Shown piece by piece: positions 56,901 to 64,000 of a stretch of 64,000 nucleotides of DNA (its first letter is position 1; each line of letters opens with the position of its first letter). A program made the position numbers and the translations under genes. Source of the DNA: JACPDI01 sp035463475 (GTDB lineage: Bacteria > Acidobacteriota > Vicinamibacteria > Vicinamibacterales > 2-12-FULL-66-21); contig DATHTE010000131.1 of assembly GCA_035463475.1 (NCBI GenBank), positions 33,312-97,311 on the forward strand, given 5' to 3'. The notes beneath the pieces are model-generated. The model was given only the letters and a program-made list of their open reading frames with translations. It had not been told where the DNA came from and did no database searches.

Positions 56901-56926
56901 CGCCGGCGCAGGAAACGCACGGATAG
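53921..56926 (+). CDS. actB: alternative complex III iron-sulfur and molybdopterin-like subunit ActB
   Basis: 1001 aa, the usual fused form. A twin-arginine motif (GRRQFLKLMSASLALAGVGAC) lies about 45 residues after the start, the TAT variant typical of ActB. A molybdopterin-oxidoreductase-like half follows (no Mo expected) and then a four-cluster ferredoxin-like half: CTGCNACVVAC, CMQCEAAPCEVVC, CVGTRYCSNNC and CTYCVQ with CQATC. It lies on the periplasmic face. It is immediately followed by actC. Confidence 0.95.
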   Translation: MDFAPTRKHWRSLDELADTREFQELLHREFPENASTFTDPVGRRQFLKLMSASLALAGVGACTKQPVETIVPYVRQPEELVPGKPLFYATAMPFGGYAVPVLAENHEGRPTKIEGNPDHPASLGATSLWAQASVLSLYDPDRMKTVTYRGEVETWGAFITALRRTLTLQRAQAGSGVRILTETVTSPSMADLLDGILKALPQAKWHQWEPAARTGARAGLRQAFGRDLDAIYHFDKADVIVVLDADFLGCEPASVRYAHDFSSRRRVESGPLNRLYSIESGLTPTGSKADHRLALKPSEVETFARALGSALGVGGGSVDLAGLPRDAGKWVQAIAKDLRAHQGRALVVPGDEQTPAVHVLAHAMNAAVGAGGTTVTYTEPVEPRPVNHLDSLRELVADLEGGAAQLVLILGGNPVFTAPADLKFAEKLARAPLAVYLGPDTNETAQLCHWNIPEAHYLESWGDVRAFDGTVSIVQPLIAPLYGGKTASEVLATLTDRPDRNAHAIVRDYWTAAHGGQSTTAWTIQTADGGSFDTAERFWRTALHDGFIRGTQAAPVVAPVTGAPGGAKPAPRQGIEIRFRPDPTVWDGRFANNGWLQEMPKPITKLTWDTAAYISPATAGRIGVSDGDLIEIRHSGRSIRMPVLTQPGHAADAVTVHFGYGRRVAGRVGSNVGFDAYPLRGSDALWIATAAELVTTGERYPLASTQKHFLMEDRDLVRVATEEEYRHEPEIVRHMRHTPPKTLTLYPEYEYKGHKWGMAIDLSACTGCNACVVACQAENNIPIVGKEQVQVSREMHWLRVDTYYDGPADAPTGVYHQPLPCMQCEAAPCEVVCPVAATTHSAEGLNDMVYNRCVGTRYCSNNCPYKVRRFNFTLYSDWTTPSLQGARNPDVTVRSRGVMEKCTYCVQRINQARIEAKKEDRGIQDGDVMTACQATCPSQAIVFGDINDPKSRVTALKLQQRNYGLLEELNTRPRTTYLAAIRNPNPELEPSGEPPAQETHG

Positions 56927-56938
56927 CGAGGGGTCTCA

Positions 56939-58337
<1,399 letters not shown>

Positions 58338-58345
<8 letters not shown>

Positions 58346-58886
58346 TGTCGTGGCGCTCCCGCCGATCTACGGCCTGCTCGCCGAGTTCGAGTCGCCGCAG
58401 GCGCTCGTGACCGCCGCCGCGAAGACGCGCGACGCGGGGTTCCGGCGCATCGACGCGTTCTCGCCGTTTCCGATCGAGGAACTCTCCGAGGCGATCGGCT
58501 TCCGCGACCGCCGGCTGCCACTCTTCGTCCTGATCGGCGGACTGTGCGGAATGGTGGGCGGGCTCGGGCTCGAGTACTGGGTCTCGGCCATGGCGTACCC
58601 GATGAACGTCGGCGGACGCCCGTACGCGTCATGGCCGTCGTTCGTCCCGGTTGCCTTCGAGACGACCATCCTGCTGGCCGCGTTCAGCGCGGTCATCGGG
58701 ATGCTCGTGCTGAACGGGCTGCCGATGCCGTACCACCCGGTCTTCAACGCGCCGCGGTTCAGCGCCGCGAGCCGTGACCGGTTCTTCCTGCTGGTCGAGG
58801 CGGCCGACCCGAAGTTCGACCGCGTGCAGACGAAGGAGTTTCTCGGCGGGCTGCACGCGCGTGAGGTGACAGAGCTTGCGCACTGA
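58338..58886 (+). CDS. actD: alternative complex III subunit ActD (DUF3341)
   Basis: 182 aa. N-terminal soluble part (YGLLAEFESPQALVTAAAKTRDAGFRRIDAFSPFPIEE), two membrane helices and a soluble C-terminus with DPKFDRVQTKEFL. The DUF3341 domain is the known ActD signature. It overlaps actC by 8 nt. Confidence 0.93.
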
Positions 58887-58893
58887 CCTGCGA

Positions 58894-59580
58894 ATGCGCT
58901 GCCGGAGGGAGCGCCTGCGGCCCGCGCGAGGCCCCATTTTTCAGGGCGCGTGGGGCCCCACCCCCACGCGCTCGCGCTCGGCGGCGCCGCTTCGCGGCGC
59001 TTCCCTCCGGCGCCTCGCGCGGGCCGCGGGCGCTTGCCTGCTCTTCGTCTCAGCCGCCGCCTGCCGGCAGGACATGCACGACCAGCCGAAGTACGAGCCG
59101 CTCGAGGCGGCCGCGATGTTCCGCGACGGGCAGTCCGCCCGTCCGCTGGTCGAGGGCACGGTCGCCCGCGGCCATCTCGACGACGACGAGCTGTTCACGA
59201 CAGGCAAGATCGGGGGCGCGCTGTCGGCCGAGTTCCCGTACGCCGTCACGCGCGAGATGGTGGACCGCGGGCAGGAGCGGTACGACGTGTTCTGCGCGCC
59301 GTGCCACGACCGCGCGGGGACCGGCGTCGGCATGGTGGTCCGGCGCGGCTACCGCCAGCCTCCGTCGCTCCACGACCAGCGGCTGAAGGACGCGTCGGTG
59401 GGCTACTTGTTCGACGTCATGACCAATGGCTTCGGCGCGATGCCGGATTACCGCGCGCAGGTCCCCGTCGTGGACCGCTGGGCGATCGCCGCCTACGTGC
59501 GCGCGCTGCAGCAGCTCGGCCCGGCGCCCGCGGGGGCGCAGGCGCCGTCAGCGCCGCAGCCGGCGCAGGAGCGTCACTGA
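58894..59580 (+). CDS. actE: alternative complex III monohaem cytochrome subunit ActE, lipoprotein with unusual N-terminal extension
   Basis: 228 aa from the ATG at 58894; a TTG at 58876 is an alternative overlapping the actD end. About 42 basic and Pro/Gly-rich residues, read from a palindromic DNA element, come before a normal lipoprotein signal (LARAAGACLLFVSAAAC). The mature part has CAPCH (about residue 137) and Met and conserved ActE patches (DMHDQPKYEPLEAAAMFRDG and MTNGFGAMPDYRAQV). The extension is unlike typical ActE. Expression may depend on how the element affects the start. Confidence 0.88.
   Translation: MRCRRERLRPARGPIFQGAWGPTPTRSRSAAPLRGASLRRLARAAGACLLFVSAAACRQDMHDQPKYEPLEAAAMFRDGQSARPLVEGTVARGHLDDDELFTTGKIGGALSAEFPYAVTREMVDRGQERYDVFCAPCHDRAGTGVGMVVRRGYRQPPSLHDQRLKDASVGYLFDVMTNGFGAMPDYRAQVPVVDRWAIAAYVRALQQLGPAPAGAQAPSAPQPAQERH
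58901..59033. repeat. multi-hairpin palindromic element at the 5' end of actE
   Basis: Two 32-bp segments in the arrangement A-B...A'-B': the 10-bp GCCGGAGGGA (58901) pairs with TCCCTCCGGC (59002), and the 22-bp stretch at 58911-58932 pairs with 59012-59033 at 21 of 22 positions. Between them lie two more hairpins: GCGCGTGGGG/CCCCACGCGC (58946-58971) and GCGCCGC-TTC-GCGGCGC (58984-59000). All of it is read in frame as the actE start. Confidence 0.85.
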
Positions 59581-60794
59581 TGGCGGAACACCCGCACGCC
59601 GCGGCGCCCCTCTTGCCGCTGCCCTCCGACGCGCTGGGCGGAGCGCAGCGCGCGGGGCTGCTCGTCGGGGGAGCCGGCCTGGTCATCGGCGTCGCCGGCG
59701 TGCTGCTCGGCGCGACACCCGACCAGTTCTTCCGGTCGTATCTCATCGGGTTCATGTTCTGCCTGGGGATCGCGCTCGGGTCGCTCGCGATCGCGATGCT
59801 GCACCACCTCACGGGTGGCGGTTGGGGGATGGTCTCGCGCCGCACGCTGGAGGCCGCCGCGCGCACGCTCCCGCTCCTCGCGCTCTACTTCCTGCCGATC
59901 GCGATCTTCGGCATGCGGCCGCTGTATCTCTGGGCCCGTCCCGACGCGGTCGCCGCCGACGCCATCCTCCAGGCGAAGACACCGTACCTCAACCTCGCGT
60001 TCTTCTTCGCCCGCGCGGCGTTCTATTTCATCGTCTGGATCCTGCTCGCGCTGACCCTCACCCGCTGGTCCCGCGAGCAGGACGAAGCGGGCCTGCGGCC
60101 GATCGGCACCGAGCGCAAGTTCCGCTTCGTCAGCGCGGCCGGCCTGCTGCTCTACGCGATGACGATCACGTTCGCCTCGATCGACTGGGTCATGTCGCTC
60201 GATCCGCACTGGTTCTCGACGATCTTCGGCATCCTCTTCATGGGCGGGCAGGGGCTGTCGGCGCTGGCGTTCGTGATCATCGTGCTCGCCACGGTCCACG
60301 ACCTGCCGCCGCTCGCCGGGGTGATCCGGCCGCTGCACTTCCACGACCTCGGCAAGCTGATGTTCGCCTTCGTGATGCTGTGGGCGTACTTCTCGTTCTC
60401 GCAATTCCTGATCATCTGGTCGGGCAACCTGCCGGAGGAGATCCCGTGGTACCTCGAGCGGATGCGCGGCGTCTGGGGCTACCTCGCCGTGGCGCTCGTC
60501 CTGCTGCAGTTTGCCGCGCCGTTCCTGCTGCTCCTGTCGCGCGACATCAAGCGCAACCCACGGCTGCTGCGCAACGTGGCCGTCGTGGTGCTCGCGATGC
60601 GGTTCTTCGACCTCTTGTGGCTGATCAAGCCGGGCGCCGAGGGGCTGTCCCTGCACTGGATGGATCTCGTGGTACCCGCCGGCCTGTTCGGGTTGTGGCT
60701 GTTCGTGTTCGTCGGTCAGGTGCGGCGGCGCCCGGCGCTGCCCGTGTACGACCCGTATTTCGCGGAGGCGATGGCGGTCCATGGCGGACACTGA
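59580..60794 (+). CDS. actF: alternative complex III membrane subunit ActF
   Basis: 404 aa. TGATG overlap with the actE stop fixes the start at 59580. About ten hydrophobic helices (LLVGGAGLVIGVAGVLLGA, YLIGFMFCLGIALGSLAIAML). The characteristic stretch ASIDWVMSLDPHWFSTIFG and NRLI-type conserved sites identify ActF. It overlaps the next gene by 14 nt. Confidence 0.93.
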   Translation: MAEHPHAAAPLLPLPSDALGGAQRAGLLVGGAGLVIGVAGVLLGATPDQFFRSYLIGFMFCLGIALGSLAIAMLHHLTGGGWGMVSRRTLEAAARTLPLLALYFLPIAIFGMRPLYLWARPDAVAADAILQAKTPYLNLAFFFARAAFYFIVWILLALTLTRWSREQDEAGLRPIGTERKFRFVSAAGLLLYAMTITFASIDWVMSLDPHWFSTIFGILFMGGQGLSALAFVIIVLATVHDLPPLAGVIRPLHFHDLGKLMFAFVMLWAYFSFSQFLIIWSGNLPEEIPWYLERMRGVWGYLAVALVLLQFAAPFLLLLSRDIKRNPRLLRNVAVVVLAMRFFDLLWLIKPGAEGLSLHWMDLVVPAGLFGLWLFVFVGQVRRRPALPVYDPYFAEAMAVHGGH

Positions 60795-61278
60795 TCGCGA
60801 CCACCCGTTGCAGCCGAAACGGCCGAACGTGCCGCCGGAGGCGCAGCCCCGCTCGGCCGAGAGCCATCCCGCGCACGTGACGGAGCCGGAAGATCACGCC
60901 GTCGCGCACGAAGAGAGCGACGTCAACGTGCGCGCCATCGTGATCTTCACCCTGGCGCTGTTCGTCGTCGGCGCGATTGTCCACCTGGTGCTGTGGGGGC
61001 TGATGGGGATGTACGCGCGGCAGGCGGCGGCGGCGGACCCGGCGGTCACGCCGCTGGCCGCGCCAGCCGGCACGCCGCCTCCCGGGCCGCAGCTCCTCAG
61101 GGACGAACCGGCAGCGCTGCGGCAGCTTCGGAACGAGGAAGCGCCGCTCCTGAAGGACATCGAGCGTGCGAAACAGGCGGTGGTCGGCACGCTGCCGGCC
61201 CGCGCCGGGGGGCAGGCGCCGCCAACGCCTTCGCGCTCCGCGTCGCGCATGGACAGCAGCTCCGGCAGGAGACAGTGA
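60781..61278 (+). CDS. single-helix membrane protein between actF and sco1, unknown function
   Basis: 165 aa. Cytoplasmic Pro/His/Glu-rich start, one helix (AIVIFTLALFVVGAIVHLVLWGLMGMYA) and a Pro/Ala tail with QLLRDEPAALRQLRNEEAPLLKDIERAK. A small protein at this place is a regular feature of act-cox clusters, often with a YGWVDxxAG motif in the tail; that motif is not seen here, which may mean a shortened copy. It overlaps actF by 14 nt, so it is certainly in the operon. Confidence 0.75.
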   Translation: MADTDRDHPLQPKRPNVPPEAQPRSAESHPAHVTEPEDHAVAHEESDVNVRAIVIFTLALFVVGAIVHLVLWGLMGMYARQAAAADPAVTPLAAPAGTPPPGPQLLRDEPAALRQLRNEEAPLLKDIERAKQAVVGTLPARAGGQAPPTPSRSASRMDSSSGRRQ

Positions 61279-61297
61279 CGTCAATCGGCGATCTTCA

Positions 61298-62131
61298 ATG
61301 CAGATGATGCAGTCAAGCTCTCTCGTTTGGGCGTTCCTCCTCCTCGCGTCGGTTCCGGCGTCCGCGCAGTGGGTGCGCCAGCAGCAGGACCCGCCGCCGC
61401 CGCAGATCATCCGGCAGGTGGGCATCGACCAGCGCCTGAACGCGCAGGTACCGCTCGATCTCACGTTCATGGACGAGCACGGTCGCGGGGTGGCGCTCCG
61501 GCAGTTCTTCGGCAAGCGCCCGGTCATCCTCGCGCTGGTCTATTACGAGTGCCCGATGCTCTGCAACCAGGTGCTGAACGGCCTGACGCAATCGCTGCGC
61601 GTCATGAGCCTGAACGCCGGGCGCGACTACGACGTGGTGGCGGTCAGTTTCGATCCGGCCGAAGGTCCGAAGCTCTCGTCGGCGAAGAAGCTCGCCTACG
61701 TCTCGAAGTACGGCCGGGAAGGGTCGGCCGGCGGCTGGCACTTCCTCACCGGGCGCCAGGAGTCGATCGCGGCGCTGACGCGCGCGGTCGGGTTCCGCTA
61801 CCGGTGGGACGATCGCAGCGACCAGTGGGCGCACGGCGCCGGGGTCGTCGTGCTGACGCCGACCGGCGTGGTCTCGCGCTATTTCTACGGAATCGAGTAC
61901 GGCGTCCGCGACCTGCGGCTCGGGCTGGTCGAAGCGTCTGCGAACCGCATCGGCGGCCTCGCCGACCAGCTCATGCTGCTCTGCTACCAGTACGACCCGC
62001 TATCGGGGCACTACGGTGTGATCGCGCTGAACTCGATCCGCGCCGCGGGGATCGTGACGATCGTCGCGCTCGGGACGTTCATCGGGGTCATGCTGCGCCG
62101 GGAGCGCAGGAGCGCACTACGGCATGTTTAA
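61298..62131 (+). CDS. SCO1/SenC-type copper chaperone for cytochrome oxidase
   Basis: 277 aa from the ATG at 61298, with a signal peptide (SLVWAFLLLASVPASAQ). The thioredoxin fold has CPMLC (about residue 88) and a His in SDQWAHGAGVVVLTP, the three SCO copper ligands. A C-terminal membrane helix (IRAAGIVTIVALGTFIGVML) anchors it. It delivers copper to the CuA site of the following coxB product. Overlaps coxB by 8 nt. Confidence 0.92.
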   Translation: MQMMQSSSLVWAFLLLASVPASAQWVRQQQDPPPPQIIRQVGIDQRLNAQVPLDLTFMDEHGRGVALRQFFGKRPVILALVYYECPMLCNQVLNGLTQSLRVMSLNAGRDYDVVAVSFDPAEGPKLSSAKKLAYVSKYGREGSAGGWHFLTGRQESIAALTRAVGFRYRWDDRSDQWAHGAGVVVLTPTGVVSRYFYGIEYGVRDLRLGLVEASANRIGGLADQLMLLCYQYDPLSGHYGVIALNSIRAAGIVTIVALGTFIGVMLRRERRSALRHV

Positions 62132-63104
62132 CAACTTCTTTCCGGCGGCCGCCTCGACGCACGCCGGCGACGTCGATACGCTCTATTTCTTCCTCGTCGC
62201 GGTCAGCGCCTTCTTCACGATCCTGATTGCGTCGCTCGTGGCGTTCTTCGCGATCCGGTACCGGCGCCGCCACGCCGGGGAGGTCGGCGCGGGAATCACA
62301 GGATCCCATTCGCTCGAGCTGCTGTGGACGATCATCCCCCTCGGCATCACGATGGTGATGTTCTTCTGGGGCGCGGGGGTCTACTTCAACATGTTCCGCG
62401 CGCCCCGCGGCGCGATGGAAATCCAGATCGTCGGCAAGCAGTGGATGTGGAAGGTGCAGCACCCCGACGGCCGTCGCGAGATCAACGAGCTGCACATTCC
62501 CGTCGGGCGCCCGGTCAAGCTGGTCATGGGCTCCGAGGACGTGATCCACAGCTTCTTCATCCCCGCGTTCCGCACCAAGATGGACGTGGTGCCCGGAAAG
62601 ACCACCAACGTCTGGTTCCAGGCGACGAAGGCTGGACGCTTCCACCTGTTCTGCACCGAGTACTGCGGCCTCAATCACTCGGGGATGATCGGTTCGATCG
62701 TCGCGATGGAGCCGGAGGATTTCCAGGCCTGGCTCGCCGGCGGCACGGGCGCGGACGCCTCGCCGGCGCAGGCGGGCGAGAAACTCTTCGCGGACCTCGC
62801 CTGCAACACGTGCCACACCGGCGACGCCCAGGCGCGCGGGCCGGTGTTGAACGGCCTGTTCGGCCGCACCGTGCAACTCCAGGACGGCTCGACGGTCGTC
62901 GCCGACGAGACCTACATCCGCGAATCGATCCTGAACCCGCAGGCGAAGATCGCCGCCGGCTTCCAGCCCCTGATGCCAACCTTCCAGGGCATGGTCACCG
63001 AAGAGCAGATCCTGCAGCTCATCGCCTACATCCGCTCGCTGGCCGGCGCGCCCGGTGCCCCGGCCGGCCAGGCGGCTGGGACGCCGCCGTCCGTTACCAG
63101 ATAG
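62124..63104 (+). CDS. coxB: cytochrome c oxidase subunit II with fused haem c (caa3 type)
   Basis: 326 aa. Two membrane helices (VDTLYFFLVAVSAFFTILIASLV and LELLWTIIPLGITMVMFF), the periplasmic CuA domain (IHSFFIPAFRTKMDVVPGKTT and CTEYCGLNHSGMIG with both Cys, His and Met) and a C-terminal monohaem cytochrome domain (CNTCH). The last 20 residues are Ala/Gly/Pro-rich. Electrons come directly from ActE or ActA. Overlaps the SCO gene and is followed by coxA after 6 bp. Confidence 0.94.
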   Translation: MFNNFFPAAASTHAGDVDTLYFFLVAVSAFFTILIASLVAFFAIRYRRRHAGEVGAGITGSHSLELLWTIIPLGITMVMFFWGAGVYFNMFRAPRGAMEIQIVGKQWMWKVQHPDGRREINELHIPVGRPVKLVMGSEDVIHSFFIPAFRTKMDVVPGKTTNVWFQATKAGRFHLFCTEYCGLNHSGMIGSIVAMEPEDFQAWLAGGTGADASPAQAGEKLFADLACNTCHTGDAQARGPVLNGLFGRTVQLQDGSTVVADETYIRESILNPQAKIAAGFQPLMPTFQGMVTEEQILQLIAYIRSLAGAPGAPAGQAAGTPPSVTR

Positions 63105-63110
63105 GAACAC

Positions 63111-64000
63111 GTGAATATGGAACCGGTCGCCGTCGCGCCCCCTCGGAACTACATCAACGCGGAGGAAGGCATCCTCTCGTGGCTCCTGACGAGGGACCAC
63201 AAGCGGATCGCGCTGCTCTACCTGTTCTCGGTCACCTTCTTCTTCCTGATGGGCGGGCTGCTGGCGCTCGGCGTGCGGCTCGAGCTGTTGACCCCCGCGG
63301 GGGACGTGGTCCAGGCGGACACCTACAACCGGCTGTTCACCACCCACGGCGTGATCATGGTGTTCTTCTTCCTGATCCCGTCGATTCCGGCCGTCCTGGG
63401 CAAATTCCTCGTGCCGATCATGATTGGCGCGAAGGACCTCGCGTTTCCGAGAATCAACCTGCTCAGCTGGTACATCTATATCATCGGCGCCGCGTTCACG
63501 CTGACGGCGGTGGTCACGGGCGGCGTCGACACGGGGTGGACGTTCTATCCGCCGTACAGCACCGTGTCCTCGCACAGCAACGTGCTGACGGCCGCGCTCG
63601 GCGTGTTCATCACGGGGTTCTCGTCGATCCTGACCGGCTTCAACTTCATCGTGACGGTCCACCGTATGCGCGCGCCCGGCATGACGTGGTTCAGGCTGCC
63701 GCTCTTCATCTGGTCGCACTACGCCACGTCGCTCATCATGGTCCTCGGCACGCCCGTCGTGGCAATCACGCTGGTGATGGCCTTCGTGGATCGCGCGTTC
63801 GGATTCGGTTTCTTCGATCCGCGGCGCGGGGGAGACCCGGTGCTCTTCCAGCACCTGTTCTGGTTCTACTCACACCCTGCTGTGTACATCATGGTCCTCC
63901 CGGGCATGGCCGTGATGTCGGAGCTCATCGCCGCCGGCGCGCGCAAGAACATCTTCGGCTATTCGTTCGTCGCCTTCTCTTCGCTCGCGATCGCGATCCT
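63111..64000 (+). CDS. coxA: cytochrome c oxidase subunit I (A2-type, 3' end outside the window)
   Basis: The first 296 residues are visible, from a GTG at 63111 (AGGAACAC upstream); ATG at 63117 is the alternative. Family features: WLLTRDHKRIALLYLFSVTFFFLMGG, haem ligand His in FTTHGVIMVFFF, and the CuB ligand segment WFYSHPAVYIMVLPGM with the Tyr-His pair. The Glu of the usual GHPEVY is absent, with a Tyr-Ser before the His, the known A2 variant for proton uptake (caa3 of Rhodothermus type). It continues beyond the right edge. Confidence 0.93.
   Translation, partial: MNMEPVAVAPPRNYINAEEGILSWLLTRDHKRIALLYLFSVTFFFLMGGLLALGVRLELLTPAGDVVQADTYNRLFTTHGVIMVFFFLIPSIPAVLGKFLVPIMIGAKDLAFPRINLLSWYIYIIGAAFTLTAVVTGGVDTGWTFYPPYSTVSSHSNVLTAALGVFITGFSSILTGFNFIVTVHRMRAPGMTWFRLPLFIWSHYATSLIMVLGTPVVAITLVMAFVDRAFGFGFFDPRRGGDPVLFQHLFWFYSHPAVYIMVLPGMAVMSELIAAGARKNIFGYSFVAFSSLAIAI

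Noticed and set aside
62088..63854. 588-codon minus-strand frame opposite coxB and coxA
   Set aside because: Low-complexity His/Arg/Asp-rich translation, antisense to well-supported oxidase genes.

Overview
The window is about 64 kb of uniformly GC-rich DNA, densely packed with genes, and looks like a chromosome segment of an Acidobacteriota bacterium (Vicinamibacteria-like). This assignment is inferred from gene content: an alternative complex III operon joined to a caa3-type oxidase, many secreted peptidases (M28, M16, S9, M48, M61, S58), D-aminoacylase paralogues, PEGA and TPR kinase-type proteins, a CHASE2 cyclase and an HD-GYP protein. I see no rRNA, tRNA, CRISPR array, transposase or prophage.

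Layout. 1-3282 (minus): a TonB-C-domain lipid- or periplasm-directed protein and a pseudokinase/PEGA membrane protein. 3560-27891: peptide and glycan turnover (M28 peptidase, GT-C-like membrane protein with a discoidin domain, MalQ, aminotransferase, an active/inactive M16 pair, GH42-like enzyme, S9D peptidase, D-aminoacylase with a sodium symporter, methyltransferase, YbaK protein, UspA, second amidohydrolase, GH13). 27949-32636: CHASE2 adenylate cyclase translationally coupled to two tandem M48 metalloproteases, then a small membrane protein behind a good sigma70 promoter. 32643-40167: a selenium and formate module. A YHS protein and a rhodanese with an in-frame UGA lie divergent from a selenocysteine formate dehydrogenase alpha subunit, its ferredoxin-like beta subunit and an NrfD-type membrane subunit, followed by an octahaem cytochrome. 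40139-47601 (minus): agmatinase, DUF457 protein, M61 peptidase, Ser/Thr kinase with TPRs, thioredoxin-reductase-like enzyme and DUF4097 protein, with several 4-nt overlaps. 47916-53084: HD-GYP protein, cupredoxin lipoprotein, S58 peptidase, ABC-2 exporter. 53256-64000: actABCDEF, a small membrane protein, SCO1, coxB and the start of coxA.

How the parts fit. The FDH module would feed formate electrons into the membrane. The act-cox operon is a complete quinol to cytochrome c to oxygen branch. Its only clear promoter carries a 16-bp palindrome that matches both the Rex and the CRP consensus, lying between the -35 and -10 boxes. The most notable observation is the rhodanese: its UGA replaces the second Cys of a YCSCPNE-type active-site loop and is followed, at SECIS-like distance, by a perfect 7-bp hairpin with a GGUGC loop, much like the hairpin after the UGA of the neighbouring FDH. 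I therefore read it as a second selenoprotein, which standard gene calling would truncate. Other unexplained structures are a multi-hairpin palindromic element fused in frame into the start of actE, several short-period tandem repeats in gene ends and spacers, and an inverted repeat between the FDH beta and membrane-subunit genes.
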